Shown in pieces: positions 27,199-36,348 of a DNA stretch of 64,000 nucleotides (the stretch's first letter is position 1; every line of letters begins with the position of its first letter). This stretch comes from Acinetobacter lwoffii (GTDB taxonomy: Bacteria > Pseudomonadota > Gammaproteobacteria > Pseudomonadales > Moraxellaceae). The notes under the pieces were generated by a model. It had not been told where the DNA came from and did not search any database. It was given only the letters and a program-made list of their open reading frames with translations. The DNA is taken from contig NZ_JAMXXP010000007.1 in the NCBI RefSeq assembly GCF_024129355.1, positions 1-64,000 of the forward strand, given 5' to 3'. Position numbers and translations under genes: made by a program.

Positions 27199-27426
27199 AT
27201 GGCACGTTTTTACCGTCGTCGCAAGTTCTGCCGCTTTACAGCTGAGAACGTTACGTACATCGACTACAAAGATATCGACACTTTAAAACAGTACATCACT
27301 GAAAACGGCAAGATTGTTCCTAGCCGTATTACAGGTACTAAAGCTCGTTACCAACGTCAATTAGCGTTAGCTATCAAACAAGCTCGCTACTTGTCTTTGA
27401 TCCCTTACACTGACAATCATAAGTGA
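27199..27426 (+). CDS. rpsR: 30S ribosomal protein S18
   Basis: 75-residue basic protein, starting [18 protein letters not shown], with the [14 protein letters not shown] motif of S18 and [13 protein letters not shown]-terminus. A single Cys in the N-terminal part. AAGGAG precedes the start; 12 bases after rpsF. Confidence 0.98.
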   Translation: MARFYRRRKFCRFTAENVTYIDYKDIDTLKQYITENGKIVPSRITGTKARYQRQLALAIKQARYLSLIPYTDNHK

Positions 27427-27435
27427 GGTTGAGCT

Positions 27436-27882
27436 GTGGATATTATCTTATTACAACGCATTAAAAACCTAGGTAAACTAGGCGATAAAGTTTCAGTTAA
27501 AGCTGGTTACGGCCGTAACTTCCTTATCCCACAAGGTATGGCAGTTGCTGCAACAGAATCAAATACTGCTGCTTTTGAAGCTCGTCGTGCTGAACTTGAG
27601 AAAGCTGAAGCTGATGTTTTAGCTGCTGCTCAAGCACGTGCTGACCAATTGAACGAAGTGAACATCGTTATCACTGCGAAAGCTGGTGACGAAGGTAAAC
27701 TATTCGGTTCTATCGGTACTCGTGACATCGCTGACGCGTTGACAAATGCTGGTCTAGAAGTAGACCGTGCTGAAGTACGTCTTCCAAATGGCGCGCTTCG
27801 TCATACTGGCGAATTTAACATCGCAATCCAATTGCACCATGATGTTACTGCAGAAGTTCTAGTTACTATCGTAGCTGAGTAA
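27436..27882 (+). CDS. rplI: 50S ribosomal protein L9
   Basis: 148-residue protein starting (GTG codon) [17 protein letters not shown], with [13 protein letters not shown], a long Ala/Glu-rich connecting helix and a C-terminal RNA-binding domain ([15 protein letters not shown]). GAGG lies 7 bases before the GTG. Last gene of the operon. Confidence 0.98.
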   Translation: MDIILLQRIKNLGKLGDKVSVKAGYGRNFLIPQGMAVAATESNTAAFEARRAELEKAEADVLAAAQARADQLNEVNIVITAKAGDEGKLFGSIGTRDIADALTNAGLEVDRAEVRLPNGALRHTGEFNIAIQLHHDVTAEVLVTIVAE

Positions 27883-27893
27883 TTTCTCGCCTC

Positions 27894-27924
27894 AAAAAGA
27901 GCATGCGAAAGCATGCTCTTTTTT
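27894..27924 (+). terminator. rpsF-rpsR-rplI terminator
   Basis: AAAAAGAGCATGC, GAAA tetraloop, GCATGCTCTTTTT: a 13-bp stem followed by T residues. Confidence 0.93.
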
Positions 27925-28098
27925 TATCTCTAAAAAATATAATCTAGCCAACACTGTCAAATTCATTTTATTATTCGTGTTTACAAAAAATTGCACTTCG
28001 CATTTTTGATCAGAGCGCGTATCATTTCATCTCGTAGTGAATAAACGCTATTCATCTCCGACGATATTTAACCATTGTATTTAAAATCAGGGATTTAT

Positions 28099-29541
28099 AT
28101 GTCACAGGCGAATGCCAGCAAAAAGGTAGCTACTGCTAAACCGGAAATTGTTACTGAAAATAGCAATCTCAAGGAGTTCCGTACTCCGCCACACAATTTA
28201 GCAATTGAACAGGCTGTACTTGCTGCCCTTATGACTGTGGCTGAATCTTTTGAACAGGTCGGTGATGTGCTGACCGAAAATGATTTTTATGCCACCCGAC
28301 ATAAATATATCTTCCGTGCTATTGAGCAGCTCTCTAAAGAAAACTCGCCTTATGATGCGGTTCTGGTGCATGACTGGCTGATCAAACAGAATTTACTCGA
28401 TGCAATTGGTGGCGAAGAATATCTGATGCAGTTAATGGCAGATTCGCCATCGAGTTTCTATAACCTGGAAACTTATGCAGGCAAAATTAAAGAATTCTCT
28501 ACCCTGCGTAGTATGATTAAAGTCAGCTCTGAAATTTTACAAAATGCCTATGACACCAAAGGCCGCACTGTCAGTGAAATTCTGGATCTGGCTGAGACCA
28601 ATATTTTCTCGATTGCCGAACAACATAATAACAATGCCAAAGCACAAGGGCCTAAGCCGATCAACTCGGTCGTCGCAGACGTATTTGATAAATTAAATGA
28701 ACTGTCACAAATGGAAGGTAGCATTACCGGTTTAACTACTGGTTTTGTGGAACTGGATAACAAAACTTCCGGCATGCAATCCGGTGACTTGATTATTGTC
28801 GCGGCGCGTCCTTCCATGGGTAAAACCACCTTTGCCATGAATCTGGTCGAAAGCGTTTTATTCAATAACAATCTGCCTGCTCTGGTCTATTCAATGGAGA
28901 TGCCGGCCGACTCGATCGCCATGCGTTTGATTTCATCATTTGGTCGCGTGCATCAGGGACATTTACGTTCTGGTAAAATGGATAGTGATGAATGGTCAAA
29001 AGTCACCAGTACCATTGTGCATTTACAAGAAAAAAATCTGTATATCGATGATTCTTCTGCCCTACCACCGACAGAGTTGCGTTCGCGTGCGCGTCGTATT
29101 GCCAAAATGCATGGCGGTAAACTTGGCTGTATCATGGTCGATTATCTTCAATTGATGAAAGTACCCGGCATGGGCGATAACCGTGTGGGCGAGATCTCGG
29201 AAATTTCACGAAGCTTAAAAGCCCTCGCCAAAGAAATGCAATGCCCTGTGATTGCTCTGTCGCAGTTGAACCGTGCGCTGGAAAACCGTCCCAACAAACG
29301 TCCGGTGATGTCGGATTTGCGTGAATCCGGTGCGATCGAGCAGGATGCCGACTTGATCATGTTTATTTACCGTGATGAAGTTTATAACAAGGAATCTAAA
29401 GAAGCTGGCACTGCCGAAATTATTATCGGTAAACAACGTAACGGCCCGATTGGTACCGTGCGTCTGGCATTCGAAGGTCAATATACCCGCTTTAGTAATC
29501 TCTCGCCTGAATTCTATGCTCAGTATGATGACGAAGAGTAA
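28099..29541 (+). CDS. dnaB: Replicative DNA helicase
   Basis: Hexameric 5'-3' helicase of the replication fork. 480 residues: N-terminal DnaG-interacting domain (PPHNLAIEQAVLAALM), linker, and RecA-like domain with Walker A ARPSMGKTTFA, Walker B IMVDYLQLM and the ALSQLNRALENR, DLRESGAIEQDADLIMF motifs. ATG 28099 is preceded by AGGGA at 5 bases; the longer frame from 28075 adds eight residues that do not resemble DnaB. No intein is present. Confidence 0.96.
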   Translation: MSQANASKKVATAKPEIVTENSNLKEFRTPPHNLAIEQAVLAALMTVAESFEQVGDVLTENDFYATRHKYIFRAIEQLSKENSPYDAVLVHDWLIKQNLLDAIGGEEYLMQLMADSPSSFYNLETYAGKIKEFSTLRSMIKVSSEILQNAYDTKGRTVSEILDLAETNIFSIAEQHNNNAKAQGPKPINSVVADVFDKLNELSQMEGSITGLTTGFVELDNKTSGMQSGDLIIVAARPSMGKTTFAMNLVESVLFNNNLPALVYSMEMPADSIAMRLISSFGRVHQGHLRSGKMDSDEWSKVTSTIVHLQEKNLYIDDSSALPPTELRSRARRIAKMHGGKLGCIMVDYLQLMKVPGMGDNRVGEISEISRSLKALAKEMQCPVIALSQLNRALENRPNKRPVMSDLRESGAIEQDADLIMFIYRDEVYNKESKEAGTAEIIIGKQRNGPIGTVRLAFEGQYTRFSNLSPEFYAQYDDEE

Positions 29542-29590
29542 TCAGGCTCTCATCATCACATTCCCATCGTCCCTCTAGGAGTAATTTAGG

Positions 29591-30661
29591 GTGCGTCAAG
29601 CTACAGTTTATATTGACAGCGCAGCGCTGCAATATAATTTAAACCGTGTCAAACAACTTGCCCCAACCGCGAAAATCGTCAGCATGGTGAAAGCCAATGC
29701 TTATGGACATGGAGTTAAAGACTGCTTAGCAGCCTTAAGCGAAACCGATGCCTTTGGTGTCGCCTGCCTGCAAGAAGCCTTGGAAATTCGTGAATTGGGC
29801 TATCTACAGCCAATCACGCTTATCGAAGGTGTTTTTTCTGCAGATGAAATGCCAATCGTAATCGAACAAAATATTGAAGTCATTGTGCATCAACAGGCTC
29901 AAGTCGACTGGTTAATTGCACATAAAGATGCCTATATCGCCAAAGGTCTAAAAGTCTGGGTCAAACTGAATAGCGGCATGAACCGCCTAGGTTTTAAGAT
30001 TGATGTGATTAAAACCGTGATCAATCAGTTGAAAGCAGAAGGCTTTACTTGTGTACTTGCCATGCACTTCGCTAATGCCGATGCCGAGCATCCACTGAAT
30101 GATGAACAAATCCGTCAATTCCTAGAAATTAAAAATGACTGCGCCCCACTTTTAGCCTCTTGCTGTAACTCGGCTGCAATCTATAAATATCCAGAATTGC
30201 ATTTTGACTATGTGCGTCCAGGGATCATGCTCTACGGTGCGACGCCCTTTTCAGACCGGGATGTGCATGATCTGGACTTAAAGCCGGTCATGACGTTTAC
30301 AGCTGAAATTATTGCCTTGAATGATATTCAAGCAGGTGAGCATGTCGGTTATGGTTCGACATTTACCGCAAATCAAGACATGACGCTAGCCATTGTTTCA
30401 ATTGGCTACGGTGATGGTTATCCACGTGCTTTCCCTAAACAGAACTATGTCGCAATCAATGGTCAGCAAACTCGCGTGATTGGCCGGGTTGCCATGGATA
30501 TGATTGCTATTGATGTGACAGGACTAGATGTGCAATTAGGTACCGAAGTCGAACTTTGGGGTAAAACCCGTCTGGTTGATGATGTGGCTGAAGCGAATGG
30601 CACGATTGGTTATGAACTATTATGCAGGCTCAGCAATCGTCCACTACGCAAAATGGTCTGA
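29591..30661 (+). CDS. alr: Alanine racemase
   Basis: PLP-dependent enzyme making D-alanine for peptidoglycan. 356 residues starting at GTG (AGGAG at 29578-29582). VKANAYGHG holds the PLP Schiff-base Lys34; the second catalytic base is the Tyr of HVGYGSTF; SIGYGDGYPR and RVAMDMIAIDVT are family motifs. The dnaB-alr order is common in gamma-proteobacteria. Confidence 0.96.
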   Translation: MRQATVYIDSAALQYNLNRVKQLAPTAKIVSMVKANAYGHGVKDCLAALSETDAFGVACLQEALEIRELGYLQPITLIEGVFSADEMPIVIEQNIEVIVHQQAQVDWLIAHKDAYIAKGLKVWVKLNSGMNRLGFKIDVIKTVINQLKAEGFTCVLAMHFANADAEHPLNDEQIRQFLEIKNDCAPLLASCCNSAAIYKYPELHFDYVRPGIMLYGATPFSDRDVHDLDLKPVMTFTAEIIALNDIQAGEHVGYGSTFTANQDMTLAIVSIGYGDGYPRAFPKQNYVAINGQQTRVIGRVAMDMIAIDVTGLDVQLGTEVELWGKTRLVDDVAEANGTIGYELLCRLSNRPLRKMV

Positions 30662-30678
30662 TCTAGTCCTCAAAATAA

Positions 30679-30706
30679 AAAAAGCCCAACCGATGTTGGG
30701 CTTTTT
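30679..30706. terminator. Bidirectional terminator between alr and the BLUF gene
   Basis: AAAAAGCCCAAC/GTTGGGCTTTTT, perfect 12-bp stem with CGAT loop and A/T tracts on both sides; it serves two convergent genes. Confidence 0.9.
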
Positions 30707-30708
30707 CT

Positions 30709-31140
30709 TTAGGCTGACTTTTGTTCTTCGCCCTGTTCTATGCATAATTGCATTAATAATGCATCGACATGGCTTTGCTGAAAAGCAAAAGGATTAAAGT
30801 CATCAAATCCCATTTCCCGACAGAATTGCTGGATCTGACTGCGTTTGGAAATATATTTCATGGACCAGTCCGGGAAACTTGGATATTCAATTTCCTTGGT
30901 TTCAAATAGTTTAATGTCCTGATGGCGAGGATCTTTATTCAGTCGCTCCACCAGCAGACTTTTTAAAGTGGGACATTCACCTTCGAGACATTGAAAAAAA
31001 TGACCATCTGCGAAATAAAGTACACCTGTCACTTGATGCTGGTAATTAAAATCACGAGCTTCTTTCAGGATATTCGCTAAATCTTCGAGTAAGTCAGGTT
31101 TGGGAGAAGTACTTTTACTGGCGTAACAAAATTGGTACAT
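30709..31140 (-). CDS. BLUF-domain blue-light photoreceptor (BlsA-like)
   Basis: 143-residue single-domain BLUF protein that binds FAD and senses blue light. Key residues are present: Tyr6 (FCYASKS), Asn32 (EARDFN), Gln50 in FFQCLEGE, and Trp92/Met94 in FPDWSMKYI. It strongly resembles Acinetobacter BlsA, which has no output domain and acts by protein-protein contact with transcription factors to link light and temperature to motility, iron uptake and metabolism. The C-terminal extension (about 100-143) would be the interaction part. Its neighbour 83 bases upstream on the same strand is the Anbu gene, in its own unit or at the end of that operon. Confidence 0.9.
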   Translation of the reverse strand: MYQFCYASKSTSPKPDLLEDLANILKEARDFNYQHQVTGVLYFADGHFFQCLEGECPTLKSLLVERLNKDPRHQDIKLFETKEIEYPSFPDWSMKYISKRSQIQQFCREMGFDDFNPFAFQQSHVDALLMQLCIEQGEEQKSA

Positions 31141-31222
31141 GCGCTAACTCCTCTATTTTTATTATGCTGAACTGCATAGAAGTTAACACTGTACGCGAAA
31201 AACCTGAACCCGGATAGGTTTA

Positions 31223-31957
31223 TTATAAGAAATACTCATTAGAGGGAACCGGAAGTTCTGCCAGTCCTTTTTTCAAGGTCTCTGACCATTGCCGGCTGAT
31301 TGACGTGAAATACTCATCATCTTCGGCAATACGCTTGCCTCTTGGCATGATCAGACTGTCTTTTTTATAGACCAGCACATCGAGCGGCATGCCGACCGAT
31401 ACATTGGAACGTAGGGTCGATGCAAATGAAATCAGGGAACAGCGCAAAGCTTCATCCAGCGGCATATCATAAGTCAGCGCACGATCTAGAATCGGCTTAC
31501 CATATTTACTTTCGCCAATCTGAAAATACGGCGTATCGCGTGTGGCACAGATAAAGTTCCCTTGCGGATAGACATGATAAAGCTGCATATCCTGATCTTT
31601 AAGTTGCCCCCCGACCAGCAGATTGCAATAATAATTACTTTGTTCCGAAATATCGCTTGTAACATTCGCAATCACTTTTTTCAGCATACTTCCCACCAGC
31701 TCAGCGACATCAAACATGGTGTGCAGACTCAAGATATTGGGTTCCTGCTTCAGTTCGAGCTGATTTTTGATATGCCCAATTACGGCTTGTGTTGTTGCCA
31801 GATTTCCGGATGCCTGTATGACGATCATACGTTCACCAGGAATACCAAAGGTATACAACTTTCGAAATACAGAAATGTGATCTACTCCGGCATTGGTCCG
31901 GGTATCACTGATAAAAAGCATACCTTGCTCTAAACGTAGTGCACAACAATACGTCAT
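31223..31957 (-). CDS. Anbu, proteasome-like peptidase subunit
   Basis: 244-residue member of the 20S-proteasome/HslV superfamily, the Anbu (ancestral beta subunit) branch. Removal of Met1 would expose Thr2 (MTYCCALRL) as N-terminal nucleophile; Asp18 (ISDTRTNAG) and Lys33 (VFRKLYTF) sit where the catalytic Asp17/Lys33 of proteasomes are, and the SVGMPLDVLVY segment is typical. Solved Anbu structures form open helical/ring assemblies with weak or undetected peptidase activity. Here it is the last gene of a four-gene operon, 13 bases after the transglutaminase-like gene. Confidence 0.92.
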   Translation of the reverse strand: MTYCCALRLEQGMLFISDTRTNAGVDHISVFRKLYTFGIPGERMIVIQASGNLATTQAVIGHIKNQLELKQEPNILSLHTMFDVAELVGSMLKKVIANVTSDISEQSNYYCNLLVGGQLKDQDMQLYHVYPQGNFICATRDTPYFQIGESKYGKPILDRALTYDMPLDEALRCSLISFASTLRSNVSVGMPLDVLVYKKDSLIMPRGKRIAEDDEYFTSISRQWSETLKKGLAELPVPSNEYFL

Positions 31958-31970
31958 TCATTCGTCCTTA

Positions 31971-32750
31971 TTAACATCCTAGCACTTGAACGATGGAATG
32001 CATGGATTCCACACCGCCCTTTTCTCTGACACCGCGTACCGGCGCCACATCCCAATAATCCCGTCCAATCGCCACATAAACATGCGAACTTGGAGTAAAC
32101 AACAGATTACTGACATCAAAACAATACCATGTCTGGTCTACAAACACCTCTACCCAAGCGTGACTGGCCAGATGCGAAGCATTTTGTGCATATAAATAAC
32201 CAGAAACATAGCGTGCAGGCAAACCTAGATATTTGCACATGGCAATAAAAATATGACTATGGTCCTGACAGACGCCCTGTCTGGACTCAAAGGCATCTAT
32301 TGCAGAGCCTTGCACTGAAGTACTGTTGGAAATATAAGGCACATGCTCCAGCAAGGCCTGTGCCAGTCCAATCAAATGCTGACGGGTTAATGCAGGAACA
32401 TGACGTTGTGCAAAGTCTTTCATTGCTGCATTACATTGTGTCGATTCGGTCGGCTGTAGAAAAAGATTGGGATTGATTGAATCATTCAGTCCACTCTGAT
32501 GCGCAGGATTCAGTTCAACAATCCCTTGCGCCATGATAGTCAGGGAATAATAAGGCTCCCGCTGGCTACAGGTCATCCACAGATTATGAAATGCATCTTT
32601 CCGGATTTCTTTATTACCCGGCACACTGATATCCCAAGAATGAACCCGCTGATGCGCATTGCTCGAAGGCATCATTTTAATGTACTGAATACTGTTCCTC
32701 ACCTCGGCCGTGTACATATAGTGCGTTTGGTGATTCACCATCAATTTCAT
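31971..32750 (-). CDS. Transglutaminase-like cysteine protease of the Anbu cluster
   Basis: 259 residues with an N-terminal transglutaminase-associated beta domain (HQTHYMYTAEVRNSIQYIKM) and a papain-like core. The catalytic triad is intact: Cys161 in RQGVCQDHSH, His197 in ASHAWVEVF, Asp212 in CFDVSN. Such proteins cleave or transfer amide bonds. Its ATG overlaps the stop of the alpha-E gene (ATGA, 4 bases), so the two are translated together. Confidence 0.92.
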   Translation of the reverse strand: MKLMVNHQTHYMYTAEVRNSIQYIKMMPSSNAHQRVHSWDISVPGNKEIRKDAFHNLWMTCSQREPYYSLTIMAQGIVELNPAHQSGLNDSINPNLFLQPTESTQCNAAMKDFAQRHVPALTRQHLIGLAQALLEHVPYISNSTSVQGSAIDAFESRQGVCQDHSHIFIAMCKYLGLPARYVSGYLYAQNASHLASHAWVEVFVDQTWYCFDVSNLLFTPSSHVYVAIGRDYWDVAPVRGVREKGGVESMHSIVQVLGC

Positions 32751-33349
32751 ACATCTGCCTCAAACAGTTGATGGATATGGTCGCTAAACTGATAGAACTG
32801 AATCCGGTTCGGTTCTGTACGCAACTGTTCCCAGTACTGTTCTAGATCATTCCAGCCCATTTCTACCAGAATTCTGACCACATAATCAATCTTGCACAGT
32901 GTGGTACTGGTTTCTTCACCCAGACGTAACTGGTGATCGAGCTGTTCGACACATTGCCCTAAACTGAAAAACAGAAAGATATCGGAGGATTCGGCTTCAA
33001 GAATATCTTCACATTCCGTCACCACTTCACAGATATAACCAGCATTTTTGTCTGCGGTTTTGATCAGTTTCATCAGTTCCGCATAGCCTGAAGCAGACAG
33101 CACCCCTCGTAATTCCTGAATATTGTCTTTGGCCACTTTAAACTGCTGGCTAAAAGACGCCACTTGCGTAGGATCAAGTACTAGCTCATTTAGGGAACTG
33201 GCATCAAAGGCAGGTAAACAAAAGGCATGGGCATACGCCACTGCCGCTTCGTCTTCTAAAAATGGAAAGCGCGCACATAAAAAATGAGTGCGAGATAAAT
33301 AACGCCCTAACCAAAAGATATGTTGCGCATTGCTATTCAGCAAAACCAT
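32747..33349 (-). CDS. Alpha-E (DUF403) protein, short form
   Basis: 200-residue all-helical protein of the alpha-E family. It starts VLLNSNAQHIFWLGRYLSRT (canonical SRxAENLYWMGRYxER), continues with mid-sequence helices and ends in RTEPNRIQFYQFSDHIHQLF. Most family members are near 300 residues, so this version lacks roughly a third. Alpha-E proteins always travel with circularly permuted ATP-grasp enzymes and transglutaminases; their biochemical role is unknown. It lies 22 bases after the ATP-grasp gene and overlaps the next. Confidence 0.85.
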   Translation of the reverse strand: MVLLNSNAQHIFWLGRYLSRTHFLCARFPFLEDEAAVAYAHAFCLPAFDASSLNELVLDPTQVASFSQQFKVAKDNIQELRGVLSASGYAELMKLIKTADKNAGYICEVVTECEDILEAESSDIFLFFSLGQCVEQLDHQLRLGEETSTTLCKIDYVVRILVEMGWNDLEQYWEQLRTEPNRIQFYQFSDHIHQLFEADV

Positions 33350-33371
33350 GACATTTTCCTTCTTTGGAATC

Positions 33372-34931
33372 TTATGAATGTAAATTGTCGACTACCCAGG
33401 TATCTTTGATACCGCCACCTTGTGATGAATTCACCACCAGTGAGCCGGGCTGCATCGCCACACGGGTCAAGCCACCCTGTACGATTTCAGTACGATAAGG
33501 TGAACTCAGTACAAATGGGCGTAAGTCGATATGACGTTCAGCAATACCAAAATTGGTCAAAGTCGGACTAACCGATAAGTCCAAAGTTGGCTGCGCAATA
33601 TATAAATGCGGCGCAGCTAAAATTTTCTCCCTGAAAGTTTCAATTTGCTGTTTAGACGCTTGTGGTCCAATGAGCATGCCATAACCGCCCGAACCCTGCG
33701 CTTCTTTCACCACCAGTTGATCCAGATGAGCCACGACATAGTCTAATTCTTCAGAATTACGACATTGATAAGTCGGAACATTTTTTAGAATTGGCTGCTC
33801 ACCCAAATAAAAACGAATCATTTTGTCGACATATGGATAAACCGATTTGTCATCTGCCACACCGGTTCCCGGCGCATTGGCAATCACGACATTATTTTGC
33901 AAATAAGCCGACATCAAGCCAGCAACACCCAAAGTGCTATCCGGTTTAAAGCACAATGGATCAAGAAACGCATCATCGACCCGTCTATAAATAACATCGA
34001 CTCGTTGACGACCATGTATGGTTTTTACATAAACCTTCGAGTCATCAACAAAAAGATCACGTGATGTTACCAATGGCACATCCATCTCCCTTGCAAGGAA
34101 GGCATGTTCATAGTAAGCGCTATTAAAACGTCCTGGGGTCAATACTACGACAAATGGCTTGTCGACGTAGGCATTTTCGATCAGGATTTCTTTCAATAAT
34201 TGTGGATATTGCTCAATTCCGGCAATCTTGGACTGCTCGAATACTTTCGGCATGAGTTTTTCACTGATCTTGCGGCATTCCAGCATATAAGATACGCCAG
34301 ATGGCGTTCTGAGATTATCTTCTAAGACATAAAACTCGCCCCTGGAATCACGGATCACATCGATTCCGCTAATCTGGCTATAAATTCCGCCTTTCAAGCT
34401 ATGTTGATACATATGCGGCTGATAGGCCTCATGAGTTAAAATCTGCAATTCAGGAATGATATTGGCTTTTAAAATGTCCTGTTGATGATAAATATCATGT
34501 AAGAATAAATTTAGCGCCCGTACCCGTTGTGCCGAGCCCAAAGCCACCATATTCCACTGCTTCCGATCTATGACTCGCGGAATGATATCGTAAGGAATAG
34601 TGCGCTCTACACCTTCTTCATCGCCATAAACGGTAAAGGTAATACCGTGATGTAAAAAATGTTCTTTTGCTACCTGATTCAGTGCATTGAGTTCATCCAG
34701 CGTATGTTTTGATAACCATTCTTCCAGTCTGTGACCTGCCTGACTGGACAGCACATGCTCATCTTGCATTTCATTAAAGAACTTCGAAGATAACTGCTGC
34801 AATAAAAGTTGTGGATTTGTTGTAGTAGATACCGCTATAGTTTTAGTGTCTATAAAATTTTTTCCAATATTCTGGGAACTAAATTTATCAATTGTTTCAA
34901 TCACATTTGTATCCTGATTTCCTTTAAGCAT
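33372..34931 (-). CDS. Circularly permuted ATP-grasp peptide ligase (type 2)
   Basis: 519-residue CP-ATP-grasp (DUF404/DUF407) protein, predicted to ligate an amino acid or peptide to an unknown acceptor using ATP. Recognisable parts: DVIRDSRGEFYVLEDNLRTP (metal-binding Glu/Asn), VVLTPGRFNSAYYEHAFLA, DVIYRRVDDAFLDPL, and the C-terminal VVKEAQGSGGYGMLIG nucleotide-binding loop. ATG 34931 is preferred because GGGGG lies 5 bases upstream; the frame opens at 35009, but that 26-residue extension is unlike the family. First gene of the operon ATP-grasp, alpha-E, transglutaminase, Anbu. Confidence 0.9.
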   Translation of the reverse strand: MLKGNQDTNVIETIDKFSSQNIGKNFIDTKTIAVSTTTNPQLLLQQLSSKFFNEMQDEHVLSSQAGHRLEEWLSKHTLDELNALNQVAKEHFLHHGITFTVYGDEEGVERTIPYDIIPRVIDRKQWNMVALGSAQRVRALNLFLHDIYHQQDILKANIIPELQILTHEAYQPHMYQHSLKGGIYSQISGIDVIRDSRGEFYVLEDNLRTPSGVSYMLECRKISEKLMPKVFEQSKIAGIEQYPQLLKEILIENAYVDKPFVVVLTPGRFNSAYYEHAFLAREMDVPLVTSRDLFVDDSKVYVKTIHGRQRVDVIYRRVDDAFLDPLCFKPDSTLGVAGLMSAYLQNNVVIANAPGTGVADDKSVYPYVDKMIRFYLGEQPILKNVPTYQCRNSEELDYVVAHLDQLVVKEAQGSGGYGMLIGPQASKQQIETFREKILAAPHLYIAQPTLDLSVSPTLTNFGIAERHIDLRPFVLSSPYRTEIVQGGLTRVAMQPGSLVVNSSQGGGIKDTWVVDNLHS

Positions 34932-35171
34932 ACAAACCCCCGTATTATCATCTATTATAATTAAATCAAAGCAATATCCATGCCATGACATCTGTATTTC
35001 AATTACCATTAATCTAATAAATGCCCTTTGAACTCAATGCTATTTTCGACCAAGTTGTTTTAGAATTGTAGGACAAATGTTGCACAGAGGGACTTGCGAA
35101 AAAATGAGAGTTTTTTTATTGTGTTAAGCTAAGCCTAAATCCCCTCTTCTTTATTGCCAGCAAAATAAATT

Positions 35172-36179
35172 ATGTCAGCACAAGAAAAAGAAACTTCAAA
35201 CAGTCTGTATCGCCAATGGCAAATTTTGTCGCGTCTTTCTACCGGCAAATGGATGGGAACACGTGAATTACAGGAAATCCTGAATCGCGAAGGCATTGAT
35301 ATCAGTCTACGTACCATTCAGCGTGACCTGAATCAGATTGCGCAACGCTTTCCAATTGAAAGCAGTAAAACCACGCCGCAAGGCTGGCGTTGGCGTTCAG
35401 ATGCGCCGCTGCAAAGTTTGCCGCATATGACCAGCTCGCAAGCGGTCACTTTCATGATGGTCGAAGAACATTTAAAACATCTGCTGCCACCGAGCCTGAT
35501 CGAGGAAATGAATCCGTGGTTTGATCTGGCACGACGCAGTCTTTCTTCCCAGAACAATGTCCGGCAATGGATTAACCGCGTACGCATTGTTCCGGCCACC
35601 CAACCGCTGATTCCACCTGTGGTAGATAAGGCCGCGCAGCAAGCGGTGTATGAAGGCCTGTTACAGGACAAACAACTGGAATGTGTGTATCAGGGCCGTG
35701 GTCATAACAGCGAAGAAAAAACCTATATTCTCAATCCTCTGGCATTGGTACAAAAAGGGTCAATCATTTATCTGGTGTGTACCCGTCATGACAAATCGGA
35801 TATCCAGACCTTTGCACTGCACCGCTTTAAATCGGCCGTCGTGCTGAATTCACGTGCCTTGCATCCGGTCAATTTCGATATTGATGATTATATTGATTCT
35901 GGTGCACTGGGCTTCCGGGTGGACTTCAACCATCCCACCGAAAATGTCACGCTTAAACTCAGCATGTCAGAGTCGGATGCGCATTACTTTGAGGAAAGCC
36001 AGCTCAGTAAAGACCAGAAAATTGAAAAAATGGAAGATGGCATGTCGCTGATCACTGCTACCGTGCCATTTACCTCTCAACTGGTCTGGTGGCTGCGTAG
36101 CTTTGGTAAAAAGATTAAACATATTGAACCGAGTATTGTGGCCAATGCAGTCGCTCAACTGGATGAGGAAAACCCTTAA
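35172..36179 (+). CDS. WYL-domain transcriptional regulator
   Basis: 335 residues: an N-terminal winged helix (RQWQILSRLSTGKWMGTRELQ, SLRTIQRDLNQIAQRF), a central region (MTSSQAVTFMMVEEHL) and a C-terminal WYL ligand-sensing domain (LVQKGSIIYLVCTRHDK, TFALHRFKSAVVL) with a C-terminal extension. WYL regulators respond to small molecules or nucleic acids and often control stress, DNA-damage or defence genes. It is transcribed divergently from the Anbu operon across a 240-base spacer, so it is the prime candidate for controlling it. Confidence 0.9.
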   Translation: MSAQEKETSNSLYRQWQILSRLSTGKWMGTRELQEILNREGIDISLRTIQRDLNQIAQRFPIESSKTTPQGWRWRSDAPLQSLPHMTSSQAVTFMMVEEHLKHLLPPSLIEEMNPWFDLARRSLSSQNNVRQWINRVRIVPATQPLIPPVVDKAAQQAVYEGLLQDKQLECVYQGRGHNSEEKTYILNPLALVQKGSIIYLVCTRHDKSDIQTFALHRFKSAVVLNSRALHPVNFDIDDYIDSGALGFRVDFNHPTENVTLKLSMSESDAHYFEESQLSKDQKIEKMEDGMSLITATVPFTSQLVWWLRSFGKKIKHIEPSIVANAVAQLDEENP

Positions 36180-36220
36180 CTACACAGGCTTCATCCAGAC
36201 TCTTTTAGGTATTCCAGAAT

Positions 36221-36242
36221 AAAAAAATCCCCAAATTGGGGA
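36221..36242 (-). terminator. Weak minus-strand terminator
   Basis: TCCCC/GGGGA (36228-36232 with 36238-36242), 5-base loop, followed on the minus strand by seven T (A36221-A36227). It fits termination of the small minus-strand relic upstream at 36349-36414, not of the WYL gene. Confidence 0.5.
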
Positions 36243-36348
36243 CTGGAGAATTATGCTTATATTTTTGTTCTTGTTGTGGTGATCTGCCGCTGTGCCAATC
36301 TGCTTTTCTTTGACACCCCGAAATGCAGCTTGAATGAAACATCAATAT

